Assembly: GCA_019856515.1 (NCBI GenBank)
Contig: CP082230.1
Span: 2,976,001 to 3,040,000, forward strand
DNA: 64,000 bases
Source: Prolixibacteraceae bacterium
GTDB lineage: Bacteria > Bacteroidota > Bacteroidia > Bacteroidales > Prolixibacteraceae
Direction: 5' to 3'
Part shown: positions 19,980-29,332 of the stretch, one piece after another
Layout: every line of letters starts with the position of its first letter
Position numbering within the stretch: the stretch's first letter is position 1
Made by a program: the position numbers and the translations under genes
Notes under the pieces: generated by a model
Databases searched by the model: none
Told to the model about the DNA's origin: nothing
Seen by the model: only the letters and a program-made list of their open reading frames with translations

Positions 19980-22900
19980 ATGAAGGCAACAATAGATCAG
20001 CTATTGCGGAATCGTATACTCATACTTGACGGAGCAATGGGAACTATGATTCAACGATACAACCTTGACGAAGAAAGTTTTAGAGGTGATAAGCTCAAAA
20101 ATATATCTCAATCAATAAAAGGGAATAATGATATTCTCAACATAACACAACCTCAGGTAATACAACAAATCCACACCTCTTTCTTACTATCTGGTGCAGA
20201 TATTATTGAGACCAATACATTCAATGCAAATCGTATTTCCCAACAAGATTACGATTTAGAGGATTATGTTCGTGAAATCAACATTTCTGCTGTAAAAGTT
20301 GCAAAAGCTGCCATTGCAGATTGTGGAGAGCAGAATAAATTTGTAGCTGGTGCAATAGGTCCAACGAACAAGACCTTATCTATGTCTCCCGATGTAAATG
20401 ATCCGGCATATAGAGCTATCACTTATAATGAGCTAAAAGACGTATATTTTGAACAAGCGGTTGCACTAATTGAAGGTGGGATTGACCTATTTATTGTGGA
20501 GACTATTTTTGACACCTTAAATGCAAAAGCAGCATTACATGCCATAAGATATGCTCAGGAGTATAAAAATACGACACTTCCAATCATTGTCTCTGGAACT
20601 GTTACAGACGCTTCTGGTCGAACGTTATCAGGGCAAAACATAGAAGCCTTTGTAACATCATTGCAACATCACCCTATCCTTGCAATTGGCTTAAACTGTT
20701 CTTTTGGGGCAGAAGCACTGCTTCCCTATATCAGTGAACTTTCAAAAATATCATCTGCCCCCCTGATTGTTTATCCAAATGCAGGTCTTCCTAATGAGTT
20801 GGGAGAGTATGATGAAACACCTTCTGAAATGAGAAGGCAGTTGATGCCATTTATTGATCAAGAACTGGTCAATATTGTTGGAGGATGTTGTGGTACCACA
20901 CCCGAACATATCCATGCGATTTCAGCTCTATGCAAAAACAAACCACCACATCAACCAAAGAGACAAAAGCATATTCTAAAACTATCAGGGCTTGAAACCC
21001 TTACCATTGATGCTTCTACGAACTTTGTGAATATTGGTGAGAGGACTAATGTGGCAGGGTCACGTAAATTTGCAAGACTTATCCGAGAAAAGAAATATGA
21101 GGAAGCATTATCTATTGCAAGAAACCAAGTGGAAGGGGGTGCACAAATTATCGATATTAACTTAGATGATGCGATGCTAGATGGAGTAGATGAAATGACA
21201 TATTTCCTCAATTTAATGATGACAGAACCTGAGATTGCAAGGTTGCCTATCATGGTTGATTCCTCTAAGTGGGAAGTGATTGAGGCTGGTCTGCAATGCA
21301 TTCAAGGAAAAGGTATTGTAAATTCTATTTCCTTAAAAGAGGGTGAAGAAGAGTTTATCCAGCATGCCACGACAATAAGATATTATGGTGCAGCTGTTGT
21401 GGTTATGGCATTTGATGAAGAGGGACAAGCAACCACCTATGATCGAAAAATTGAGATTTGCGAACGTGCCTATAACATTCTTGTAAACCAAATAGGGTTC
21501 CCTCCAGAGGATATCATTTTTGACCCTAATATCTTAACTATTGGTACAGGAATGGAAGAGCATGATAATTATGCAATGGACTTCATTCAAACAGTATCTT
21601 GGATTAAAAAGAATCTACCTTACGCAAAAGTAAGTGGAGGTGTCTCAAATATTTCTTTCTCTTTTAGAGGCAATAATGTTGTCAGAGAGGCTATTCATTC
21701 AGCTTTTCTTTTTCATGCCATTCATGCAGGAATGGATATGGGAATAGTCAACCCAAGTATGCTTCAAATCTACGATGACATACCCAAAGAGCTACTCGAT
21801 AAAGTAGAAGATCTGATTCTGAATCGCCACAATAATGCGACTGAGAACCTTATTACCTATGCCCAAACCATTCAAGAAACAGGAAAGAGTGAAATTGTTA
21901 AAGAAGTTTGGAGAGAGAAGCCTTTAGCCGAAAGATTAACTTATGCTTTGGTAAAAGGAATCACCGACTATATAATCGAAGACTTAGAAGAAATTGCAGA
22001 TCAATATCCTTCTAAGCTAGGAATCATCGAAGGTCCTTTAATGGATGGAATGAACAGAGTAGGTGATCTTTTTGGCTCTGGAAAAATGTTCTTACCACAG
22101 GTGATCAAATCTGCACGTGTGATGAAAAAAGCAGTAGCTTGGCTAACTCCTTTTATCCAAGAAGAACAAGCACAACAGAAACAGAAAAAGACCTCTAAGC
22201 CAAAAGTACTTCTTGCAACAGTAAAAGGAGATGTTCACGATATTGGTAAAAATATTGTAGGAGTTGTACTATCTTGTAATAATTTCGATGTCATCGACTT
22301 AGGTGTAATGGTTAAGGCCGAAGATATTATATCCAATGCCATTAAACATCAGGTAGATATGATTGGTCTGAGTGGGTTAATTACACCATCTTTAGATGAA
22401 ATGATCCATGTAGTGTCTGAATTAGAACGTAAAGGACTTACATTTCCTGTCCTTATTGGTGGTGCTACCACTTCTAAAATACATACTGCAGTTAAGATTG
22501 CACCACACTATAGTGCACCTGTTATCTATACTAAAGATGCATCTCAAACAGTACCTGTAGCTAAAAAAATCGTCGCGAACGATAAAGATCTCTTTGCAGA
22601 TATAAGAAATGAGTATGAAGCAGTAAGAACACGTTATCAAAATAAATCGAAGAAATATATCTCATTCGAAAAGGCTAACACAAGAGCCTTAAGCGTGGAC
22701 ACAAAGAGTCAATATACCCCCAATCGTATTGGTATAACACCATTAAACGATATCAAAGTAGCAACCCTCTTCCCATATATCGATTGGAGTTTCTTCTTTC
22801 ACGCATGGGGATTAAAGGGACATTTTCCTTCAATTCTAGAACATCCTGAACGAGGGGTAGAGGCAACGAAACTTTATCACGATGCCCTTGAGATGCTGGA

Positions 22901-23615
22901 ACAGATCAATAGTCAACAATGGATTCAACCGAAAGCAGTAGTTGGGATATGGCCCGCAATAAATCAAGGAAACCATATCGACCTTTTACATCCTAAAAAT
23001 AAAAATACTGAGAATACCTTCTATTTCTTAAGACAACAGCACGATATAGGAGAAGATGGTATAAACTTAAGCTTAGCAGACTTCGTTATCAAGGATACCA
23101 TTGATTATATCGGGGCTTTCGCTGTGACAACAGGAACAGGAATAGATGAACTCTGTAATAAATATAAAGACGATAATGATGACTATAACGCTATTTTACT
23201 AGAGACATTAACAGATAGACTAGCTGAAGCACTTGCTGAGTATGTACATTATAAAGTTCGTACTGAAATTTGGGGATATGCTCCCAATGAATCCCTCTCC
23301 ATGAAAGAGATTCATCAAGCGAAGTATCAAGGAATTAGACCTGCTATTGGATATCCAGCATGTCCTGAACACTCTGAAAAGACAACTCTTTTCAAACAAT
23401 TAGAAGTCGAGAAGCATACAGGTATAAGTCTAACGGATAATTTCGTAATGTACCCCAAAGCATCAGTCAGTGGCCTCTATTTTGCACATCCTGAATCAAA
23501 ATATTTCTCACTAGGAAATATCGAGAAGGATCAAGTAGAATATTATGGAAAACAGAAGAATTTATGTTTATTTGATACGGAGAAATTTTTATCAACAAAC
23601 ATAAATTACAAATGA
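19980..23615 (+). CDS. metH: Cobalamin-dependent methionine synthase
   Basis: Transfers a methyl group from methyltetrahydrofolate through methylcobalamin to homocysteine. All modules of the 1227-residue E. coli enzyme are present in 1211 residues: the homocysteine/zinc domain (1-320; cysteines in [10 protein letters not shown] and [11 protein letters not shown]), the pterin domain (about 345-620; [14 protein letters not shown]), the cap plus cobalamin domain (about 650-890; [16 protein letters not shown] with the cobalt-binding histidine), and the AdoMet-dependent reactivation domain (about 920-1200; [17 protein letters not shown]). The stop overlaps a 51-codon ORF by ATGA, and metF follows, placing methyl supply and use together. 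Confidence 0.96.
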   Translation: MKATIDQLLRNRILILDGAMGTMIQRYNLDEESFRGDKLKNISQSIKGNNDILNITQPQVIQQIHTSFLLSGADIIETNTFNANRISQQDYDLEDYVREINISAVKVAKAAIADCGEQNKFVAGAIGPTNKTLSMSPDVNDPAYRAITYNELKDVYFEQAVALIEGGIDLFIVETIFDTLNAKAALHAIRYAQEYKNTTLPIIVSGTVTDASGRTLSGQNIEAFVTSLQHHPILAIGLNCSFGAEALLPYISELSKISSAPLIVYPNAGLPNELGEYDETPSEMRRQLMPFIDQELVNIVGGCCGTTPEHIHAISALCKNKPPHQPKRQKHILKLSGLETLTIDASTNFVNIGERTNVAGSRKFARLIREKKYEEALSIARNQVEGGAQIIDINLDDAMLDGVDEMTYFLNLMMTEPEIARLPIMVDSSKWEVIEAGLQCIQGKGIVNSISLKEGEEEFIQHATTIRYYGAAVVVMAFDEEGQATTYDRKIEICERAYNILVNQIGFPPEDIIFDPNILTIGTGMEEHDNYAMDFIQTVSWIKKNLPYAKVSGGVSNISFSFRGNNVVREAIHSAFLFHAIHAGMDMGIVNPSMLQIYDDIPKELLDKVEDLILNRHNNATENLITYAQTIQETGKSEIVKEVWREKPLAERLTYALVKGITDYIIEDLEEIADQYPSKLGIIEGPLMDGMNRVGDLFGSGKMFLPQVIKSARVMKKAVAWLTPFIQEEQAQQKQKKTSKPKVLLATVKGDVHDIGKNIVGVVLSCNNFDVIDLGVMVKAEDIISNAIKHQVDMIGLSGLITPSLDEMIHVVSELERKGLTFPVLIGGATTSKIHTAVKIAPHYSAPVIYTKDASQTVPVAKKIVANDKDLFADIRNEYEAVRTRYQNKSKKYISFEKANTRALSVDTKSQYTPNRIGITPLNDIKVATLFPYIDWSFFFHAWGLKGHFPSILEHPERGVEATKLYHDALEMLEQINSQQWIQPKAVVGIWPAINQGNHIDLLHPKNKNTENTFYFLRQQHDIGEDGINLSLADFVIKDTIDYIGAFAVTTGTGIDELCNKYKDDNDDYNAILLETLTDRLAEALAEYVHYKVRTEIWGYAPNESLSMKEIHQAKYQGIRPAIGYPACPEHSEKTTLFKQLEVEKHTGISLTDNFVMYPKASVSGLYFAHPESKYFSLGNIEKDQVEYYGKQKNLCLFDTEKFLSTNINYK

Positions 23616-23767
23616 AAAACGAAACAAAGAAATTAGCTATTGCATTCCTTCTAGGTATATGTACAATGTACACATTGGACTATTTATTTCATTTTAATAA
23701 TCCAATATCTAAAGTTGAGAAAGAGATCAATAAAGCTTCAAAAGATTTAAAGTCTCTTTTCAAATAA
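23612..23767 (+). CDS. Small single-pass membrane protein candidate between metH and metF
   Basis: An ORF of 51 codons whose ATG overlaps the metH stop as ATGA, an arrangement typical of translational coupling. It reads [19 protein letters not shown] near the start: a basic N-terminus and one hydrophobic helix (about residues 8-27), then a charged, probably helical tail ([19 protein letters not shown]). It resembles other small inner-membrane proteins in design, but I know no family for it. MetF starts 53 bases after its stop. Evidence for coding is the start-stop overlap, the operon position and the membrane-protein-like composition; homologues are unchecked. Confidence 0.5.
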   Translation: MKNETKKLAIAFLLGICTMYTLDYLFHFNNPISKVEKEINKASKDLKSLFK

Positions 23768-23820
23768 ACAGTACATAGAAGATCCGATAGCTTTGATATC
23801 AAATCAATTATTTGCAAAAG

Positions 23821-24774
23821 ATGAAAGTAATAGAAAAGATAAATCAAAGTAAAAAAACACTATTCTCATTTGAACTCTTGCCTCCTTTAAAGGGGCAAGA
23901 TGCATCTAAACTCTATCGAACTATCGAAGAGTTAATGGAATTCAATCCTCAGTATATTAATCTTACAACACATCGTGATGAGATAGAGTTCAAAGAGCTC
24001 TCAGATGGTGTGTTCCAAAAAAGGACCGTTCGTAAACGACCAGGCACAGTAGCCATCGCTGCTGCACTACAGCATAAATTCAATGTTCCCGTTGTTCCTC
24101 ATGTACTATGTGCTGGCTACTCAAAAGAAGAAACAGAGAATATGCTTCTGGATCTCAACTTTCTTGGCATCAAAAACATACTCGCATTAAGAGGTGATAG
24201 TTTAAGAACAGAGAACCTATTTAAGCCACAAGAGGATGGACATAATTATGCTGTTGACCTCGTAAAACAGATTGCAGACATTCGAAATGGAAAATACTTA
24301 GACCCTGATCTAAAGAATAAAACGCCTCTTGATTTTTGTATTGGCGTAGCAGGTTATCCAGAAAAGCATTTTGAAGCACCAAACCTTAATTTCGATTTAG
24401 AAAATGTAAAGAAAAAAGTAGATGCAGGTGCTGATTACATTGTAACACAGATGTTTTTTGACAACAAGAAATATTTTGAATTTGTAGAAAAATGTAGAAA
24501 TATAGGAATCAATGTACCTATTATTCCAGGAATAAAGCCTCTTTCTAAAAAGATTCACTTCTCTCTGATTCCACGTATTTTTAGTTTAGATCTTCCTGAA
24601 GAGCTTTCTAAAGAACTACAACACTGTAAATCAAACGATGATGCGTTACAAGTGGGTACGGAGTGGGCAATACATCAAGCCAAAGAATTGATTGAAAAGA
24701 AAGTTCCATCACTACACCTTTATACATATGGATTGGCTGATAATACCAAAGAGATACTTAAAACTATTTTCTAA
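23821..24774 (+). CDS. metF: Methylenetetrahydrofolate reductase
   Basis: Reduces 5,10-methylenetetrahydrofolate to the 5-methyl form, the methyl donor for MetH just upstream. ATG 23821 gives 317 residues (MKVIEKINQSKKTLFSFELL); the TTG at 23812 is unlikely. Family motifs are FSFELLPPLKG (catalytic Glu region, residues 16-26), the NLTTHRD segment, HVLCAGYSKEETENMLLDL, NILALRGDS near 125 (flavin binding), and GADYIVTQMFFDN near 216. It is a TIM-barrel FAD enzyme. It shares an operon with metH and ends at the hairpin at 24945. Confidence 0.95.
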   Translation: MKVIEKINQSKKTLFSFELLPPLKGQDASKLYRTIEELMEFNPQYINLTTHRDEIEFKELSDGVFQKRTVRKRPGTVAIAAALQHKFNVPVVPHVLCAGYSKEETENMLLDLNFLGIKNILALRGDSLRTENLFKPQEDGHNYAVDLVKQIADIRNGKYLDPDLKNKTPLDFCIGVAGYPEKHFEAPNLNFDLENVKKKVDAGADYIVTQMFFDNKKYFEFVEKCRNIGINVPIIPGIKPLSKKIHFSLIPRIFSLDLPEELSKELQHCKSNDDALQVGTEWAIHQAKELIEKKVPSLHLYTYGLADNTKEILKTIF

Positions 24775-24944
24775 ATAAAACACATTGATTGTTAATAAAA
24801 ACAAATGCGTGTAATTAAATATACCTACATGTCAACTAACAATAGTGAATACTTTTCAAATTCAAAAAAGAGTAGTAGATCATCATTTGTTGTTTTGACA
24901 AAAAGGACTATTGATGTAAATACACTTATCACCCACACCCTTAG

Positions 24945-24987
24945 ATCTACGAACTATTGTTTTATTTCAATGTTCGTAGATTTTTTT
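24945..24987 (+). terminator. Terminator downstream of metF
   Basis: ATCTACGAAC (24945-24954) pairs with GTTCGTAGAT (24972-24981), with inner ATTG/CAAT pairing, and runs into seven T. It lies 170 bases after the metF stop. Confidence 0.7.
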
Positions 24988-25124
24988 CATCTTAATAATC
25001 AACCGATTGCAAAAAATACATATTTTCCTTTTATTTTTTTTCTTTTCACATGGGTACCTTTTACTATTATAAGTATTAATATATGAAAAGTGTTCAAAAT
25101 TAAGCATTGCGTTTCTAAGGGGTG

Positions 25125-25158
25125 GGGAGACAAGTTATTGTCTCCCTTTTTTATTTTT
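25125..25158 (+). terminator. Strong isolated terminator
   Basis: GGGAGACAA-GTTA-TTGTCTCCC is a perfect 9-base stem followed by TTTTTTATTTTT. No convincing CDS ends just before it, so it may end a small RNA or metF read-through. Confidence 0.8.
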
Positions 25159-25445
25159 AATGCGTTAGACAACTCTATAAATTATTATATCTACACACCT
25201 ACTACTTAACAATTCAATATATTATTATTTTCTAGTATTATTATATGATATTAATTGAGAATATATACTTGAACTGTTTTACTCAAAATATGTTAACGTA
25301 ATCATTTATGAGTACATTCTATTCTTACTCTTTTCCAACTTAATATTTACATCGTTTAACACTACTTAATTTAGCACTACGGTTTCAATCTACTTCGTAG
25401 TCAAATATACTCTAACAACAAGAAAGACTTTTCCCTCTTTTATTC

Positions 25446-25453
25446 TATCTTTG
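25446..25453 (+). promoter_or_regulatory. -7 promoter element (TAnnTTTG) of mrp
   Basis: TATCTTTG, 76 bases before ATG 25530 and 25 bases before ATG 25479. It is compatible with either start. Confidence 0.5.
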
Positions 25454-25529
25454 TAACTGTATAACGTTCTTTGAAGCGATGGCTCACAAAGATACTTTGG
25501 TCCGATTACTTCAGAAAAAAAATCATATT

Positions 25530-26621
25530 ATGGCTGTTACACCTAAAGATATCACAACGATACTTTCTCAGGTTTCATATCCTGAACAAAAAGAGAATAT
25601 CGTACAGATGGACATGGTTCAAGAAATACGAATTGCAGGAAACCGTATTTCTTTCACTCTTGTATTTCAAAGAGACAATGACCCTCATATCCAAACCATT
25701 GGTCAAGCTTGTGGAGAAGCAATAGAAAAATCATTAGGTGAAGGTTATGAGATTAAGATTACACCTAAGGCAATGCATCGCATGGAAACGCCAGTATTAC
25801 CAAATGTAGAAAATATTCTTGCAATCTCTTCAGGTAAAGGTGGGGTGGGAAAATCTACGGTAGCATCAAACTTAGCAGTTGCTCTTGCCAAACAAGGAAA
25901 GACAGTTGGATTGATTGATGCAGATATTTTTGGCCCCTCTATCCCAAAAATGTTCGGATGTGAAGATGCACGTCCTGTTGCTAATGTCGTAGATGGAAGA
26001 GAGCTTATTGTTCCTATTGAAAGATATGGAGTCAAACTTCTTTCAATTGGCTTCTTTGTAAACAAAAATGAAGCGACAGTTTGGAGAGGGCCAATGGCTT
26101 CTAATGCTTTAAAGCAACTAATCAAAGAAGGAGATTGGGGTGCACTTGATTATCTTCTTATAGACCTTCCTCCAGGAACTTCAGATATACACCTATCATT
26201 AGTGCAAACCGTAGCTGTAACTGGTGCTGTCATCGTAACAACACCTCAGGATGTTGCTCTTGCTGATGTCATAAAAGGAGTAAATATGTTTACATCCAAA
26301 TCTATTGATGTTCCTGTTGTGGGACTAGTTGAAAATATGGCTTGGTTCACACCTGAAGAACTTCCTGAAAATAAATATTACATCTTTGGTAAAGATGGAG
26401 GAAAAAAGACAGCCTCTGAACTTAAAATACCATTCCTAGGTGAAATTCCAATTGTACAAGGGATACGTGAAGGTGGAGATAAAGGAGAACCTATTGCAGA
26501 GAGAGATTCTTCACCTATTGCATCAGCATTCCAAGATGTTGCAACCAACTTAATTCATCAGGTATCTTTACGTAATAAATTTAGACCTGAAACTACGAAA
26601 GTAAAAACAGAGAGAAAGTAG
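25530..26621 (+). CDS. mrp: Mrp/NBP35-type P-loop ATPase, iron-sulfur cluster carrier
   Basis: A cytoplasmic ATPase that carries or inserts Fe-S clusters. From ATG 25530 it is 363 residues and starts MAVTPKDITTILSQV, the usual Mrp N-terminal MIP18-like domain (1-85). An in-frame ATG 17 codons upstream (25479) would add a basic extension not typical of the family, but cannot be excluded. The deviant P-loop ISSGKGGVGKSTVASNLA lies near residue 95, switch I DADIFGPSIPKMFG near 130, and IDLPPGTSDIHLSL near 211. VENMAWF is present, but the usual CxxC of this family is not seen (the segment reads ENMAWFTPEELPENK), so it may bind clusters differently. Confidence 0.9.
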   Translation: MAVTPKDITTILSQVSYPEQKENIVQMDMVQEIRIAGNRISFTLVFQRDNDPHIQTIGQACGEAIEKSLGEGYEIKITPKAMHRMETPVLPNVENILAISSGKGGVGKSTVASNLAVALAKQGKTVGLIDADIFGPSIPKMFGCEDARPVANVVDGRELIVPIERYGVKLLSIGFFVNKNEATVWRGPMASNALKQLIKEGDWGALDYLLIDLPPGTSDIHLSLVQTVAVTGAVIVTTPQDVALADVIKGVNMFTSKSIDVPVVGLVENMAWFTPEELPENKYYIFGKDGGKKTASELKIPFLGEIPIVQGIREGGDKGEPIAERDSSPIASAFQDVATNLIHQVSLRNKFRPETTKVKTERK

Positions 26622-26638
26622 TTGACTCTTAAAATGAT

Positions 26639-26671
26639 AAAGGCACCTCTATCTAATAGCGAGGTGCCTTT
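26639..26671. terminator. Bidirectional terminator between mrp and the radical SAM gene
   Basis: AAAGGCACCTC (26639-26649) pairs with GAGGTGCCTTT (26661-26671). The convergent genes end on either side. Confidence 0.7.
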
Positions 26672-26695
26672 ATGGTTGTTATCTCAGGAATCAAA

Positions 26696-27481
26696 CTAAC
26701 TAACAGTTATTAGTATATCATCATCTAATTTTGTTCTACTATAAGTTGCAATTTTCTCTAAATCATCTTTCTCTACTTTGATCAATCCTTGAGCAGGAGT
26801 ATCTCGATCCAAAGAGTATATCATTACCTGTCGGGGATGAATCTCTTTTACACATTCAATCCAAGCATCCACCTCTTCTATACTTGTATTATCTACAGAC
26901 TCTCCCTCAAACTCACCTCTCATGAATAGAGTCTGAATAATTAGATCACCATTGAATTGCTTTAATACTTCAATAGTCTCTTTGATATCGAATTTACCTA
27001 CAGGCTGATCGATAGCCTGTATAATCTCTTCAGTACCTCCATCAAGTTTCATGATATTGTCATCCACCATCTTTAGTGCTTCAACAACATCTTTACGATG
27101 ACTTGTAGTACTATTTGTAAGTACAGCTACTTTTGCTTTTGGACAGTATTTATCTCTTAAAGCTATCGTATCTTCAATTACTTTCTTAAACTGAGGGTGA
27201 AGTGTTGGCTCTCCATTTCCAGCAAAAGTTATCACATCAGGAAGTTCTCCATCATCACTCATTTTCAGAAGTTGCTTCTCTAAAAGCTCTTTCACCTCAT
27301 CTGAGGTAGGAATAACAGGTTTAGTCAACCTCTCTTTAGGGTTCCATCCACACTCACAATAGATACAGTCAAACGAACAAAGTTTTTGATCATTTGGCAG
27401 CAAATTAACCCCTAAAGAGATGCCTAAACGACGACTCTTTATAGGACCAAAAATAGTCTTATCAAACAGGAAAGTTGCCAT
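26696..27481 (-). CDS. Radical SAM protein, COG0731-like
   Basis: A 261-residue radical SAM enzyme. The cluster motif CSFDCIYCECG (CxxxCxxC) lies near residue 35, after FGPIKSRRLGISLGVNL, the opening typical of COG0731 proteins. The SAM-binding GNGEPTLHP segment is near 88. ATG 27481 (MATFLFDKTIF) is chosen over an upstream TTG at 27493. There is no C-terminal cluster domain. The substrate is unknown; relatives are annotated only as Fe-S oxidoreductases. It may share a transcript with the amidohydrolase upstream (20 bases between the amidohydrolase stop and this start). Confidence 0.8.
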   Translation of the reverse strand: MATFLFDKTIFGPIKSRRLGISLGVNLLPNDQKLCSFDCIYCECGWNPKERLTKPVIPTSDEVKELLEKQLLKMSDDGELPDVITFAGNGEPTLHPQFKKVIEDTIALRDKYCPKAKVAVLTNSTTSHRKDVVEALKMVDDNIMKLDGGTEEIIQAIDQPVGKFDIKETIEVLKQFNGDLIIQTLFMRGEFEGESVDNTSIEEVDAWIECVKEIHPRQVMIYSLDRDTPAQGLIKVEKDDLEKIATYSRTKLDDDILITVS

Positions 27482-27501
27482 ATTATTTTTCAATTAAAAA
27501 G

Positions 27502-28689
27502 TCAAATAATTCTCACACTACTACTATTTTCTGTCAATCTAATATTTTTAAGATCAACAGATTTCAAATGAACGATTCCAGGTCGTTTGCCAACCTCTAT
27601 CGAGCCATAAGTTTCGTCTTGTTGTAATGCCATAGCTCCATTAATTGTAGCCATCTCAATCAAACTATTTAACGTGATATTAGGAAAGTTGTTCTGAATA
27701 ATCTTCATCTCTTCAACCAAAGATAACGTATCGTTCGATGCCAAGCTATCCGTACCTAACGCCAATAACATATTTTTCTCCATAAACATGTTGATATCTG
27801 GCAAGTTGTTCTCAATATACAGATTCGACTTAGGACATAATACCAAAGCCAGATTCTTCATACCATGTTTATCAACAATAAAATCTATATCCGCTGAATT
27901 CATATCTGTATTGTGAATCAAAAGCAGAGGGTGGGTATCTGAAATTAACGAACCGTGGTAATGAATACTTGTTTGATTTAAAGGGGTAAATTCCTTCATA
28001 TTCAAACCAATATTATCACTTAAATGAACAGCCATATTACCATCTCCTGAAAGAAATAGCTGATTCTCTGAAGCAGACTCTTGGTTATGAATACTTATAA
28101 TTGAATTCTTATCAAAAAGATCTATTTTAGACATCAGTAACCTTGATACAGAATATGGGGCATGAGGAACAATAGATGCGTTTAGTCCCTTTTTTATGGC
28201 TTCATTATAAACCATCTTGACAGACTCAAAAGATGCAGAAGCTCTCTGTTCATCCATCCCTAGTGCCTCCACAAAAGTATGATATAAGATTTTACTATTT
28301 CTCTTAACCTCGAAGCTTTCAATCCCATTAGAGATATCTCCAATCACAGAAATACCAGCATCGAACATAACTCTATCTGCGACTCTTGCTTTAGCATCTC
28401 TCGTACTCAACGAATCACGTTCAAGGTTAATTATGTGCCGTATAAACCCAGGTAAAGTAGTGTTTCTAGGAATAGCTCCTTTTGTATCTGAAAGTTCAAG
28501 ATGACAATGTGCATTTACCATGCCAGGCATAAGTATACCATTATAAAACTCAATGTTAGCAGCCTCTCTCAATTGGCCCTTATTATCCTCAATATTTATA
28601 ATAGTACCTTGATCATCACATGTAATGACTCCTTTTTCCAAAATACGTCCATCTCCTAAGAAAATGAAGTGTGCCGATAATCGTCTCAT
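27502..28689 (-). CDS. Amidohydrolase (SAH/chlorohydrolase-like deaminase family)
   Basis: A 395-residue metal-dependent hydrolase with the TIM-barrel pattern of cytosine, S-adenosylhomocysteine and aminofutalosine deaminases. Metal and catalytic residues are in MVNAHCHLEL (HxH, near residue 61), VPHAPYSVS near 178, ISIHNQESASE (His and catalytic Glu) near 200, and LGTDSLASND near 314. The real substrate is unclear: a nucleoside such as SAH or MTA is the most likely guess. Its ATG overlaps the stop of the DUF4296 lipoprotein by four bases, so the two are translated together. Confidence 0.8.
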   Translation of the reverse strand: MRRLSAHFIFLGDGRILEKGVITCDDQGTIINIEDNKGQLREAANIEFYNGILMPGMVNAHCHLELSDTKGAIPRNTTLPGFIRHIINLERDSLSTRDAKARVADRVMFDAGISVIGDISNGIESFEVKRNSKILYHTFVEALGMDEQRASASFESVKMVYNEAIKKGLNASIVPHAPYSVSRLLMSKIDLFDKNSIISIHNQESASENQLFLSGDGNMAVHLSDNIGLNMKEFTPLNQTSIHYHGSLISDTHPLLLIHNTDMNSADIDFIVDKHGMKNLALVLCPKSNLYIENNLPDINMFMEKNMLLALGTDSLASNDTLSLVEEMKIIQNNFPNITLNSLIEMATINGAMALQQDETYGSIEVGKRPGIVHLKSVDLKNIRLTENSSSVRII

Positions 28690-29120
28690 TGTTTAACCTC
28701 CCTTGTCAATTCCAATTCACGCTCTTCATCAATTCCCATATCGATCTCATTCTTAACCGAATCAGGCATCTCTTTGATCTTATTGATAATAGATTCATTT
28801 CTCACCTTAAGATCGTTCATCACCTGACTATATATTTGATTTAAAAGCTCTGGCTGCTCGCTATAATAGAACATCGATTCAACAACAGTTGAATCCGACA
28901 CCTGATGCTTTTTGAGGACAGATAAATAAAGATCGTCATCAAAATTGTCGTAATTTAACTTGAGATCATATTTAGAGTTATAAAGGCCATTCGCGATATG
29001 AATATCAACCAATACATCTTCCATCTCTTTAGGAGAAAGAATTCCTTCAGGAGTTTTATCCTTACAAGACACCATTATGGATATCAGAAGCGCTACAATA
29101 ATACTTTTCTTTAGATGCAT
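28686..29120 (-). CDS. DUF4296 lipoprotein
   Basis: A 144-residue lipoprotein. Residues 3-18 are a short hydrophobic signal and ISIMVSCKDK is the lipobox, with lipidated Cys19. The mature part has the DUF4296 pattern (ILSPKEMEDVLVDIHIANGLY near residue 27, split by charged helices), a domain seen almost only in Bacteroidota and of unknown role. The charged C-terminus (IDEERELELTREVKQ) is probably helical. It is the first gene of a unit with the amidohydrolase, driven by the TAnnTTTG element at 29180-29173. Confidence 0.82.
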   Translation of the reverse strand: MHLKKSIIVALLISIMVSCKDKTPEGILSPKEMEDVLVDIHIANGLYNSKYDLKLNYDNFDDDLYLSVLKKHQVSDSTVVESMFYYSEQPELLNQIYSQVMNDLKVRNESIINKIKEMPDSVKNEIDMGIDEERELELTREVKQ

Positions 29121-29172
29121 ATTGTGAATTATTTAAATCAAATGCTATACAATGTTGTCATAAATTGTAAAA

Positions 29173-29180
29173 CAAAGATA
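29173..29180 (-). promoter_or_regulatory. -7 promoter element (TAnnTTTG) of the DUF4296-amidohydrolase operon
   Basis: TATCTTTG on the minus strand, 52 bases before ATG 29120. Confidence 0.55.
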
Positions 29181-29219
29181 CACCCATCTTCATCATAAAA
29201 CAAATACAACCCATGCTAG

Positions 29220-29238
29220 CTATTGTTATGAACAATAG
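29220..29238. promoter_or_regulatory. Perfect inverted repeat in a divergent promoter region
   Basis: CTATTGTT-ATG-AACAATAG is a perfect 8+8 inverted repeat. It lies between the divergent DUF4296 and cyuA genes, upstream of the DUF4296 -7 element, where an operator for either gene would be expected. No regulator gene is adjacent. Confidence 0.45.
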
Positions 29239-29332
29239 GTTAATTACCCTGTTAATTGACTCTAAATAAGATATAATAGTGAGAAAACACAACCTTAATT
29301 CTATTGTCTTTATATATTTTTGAAGAAATACG

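Larger units (their letters stand above)
24775..25529. other. Intergenic region between metF and mrp with two terminators
   Basis: A stretch of about 755 bases. A terminator lies at 24945-24987 and a stronger one at 25125-25158. The 140 bases between them could encode a small RNA that ends at the second hairpin. A 93-codon ORF (24805-25086) crosses the first terminator and is rejected as a gene. From 25160 to 25440 I see only AT-rich sequence. A TAnnTTTG element for mrp is at 25446-25453. Confidence 0.5.

Noticed and set aside
24805..25086. 93-codon ORF after metF
   Set aside because: It runs through a good terminator hairpin (24945-24987), has low-complexity hydrophobic composition and no recognisable domain.
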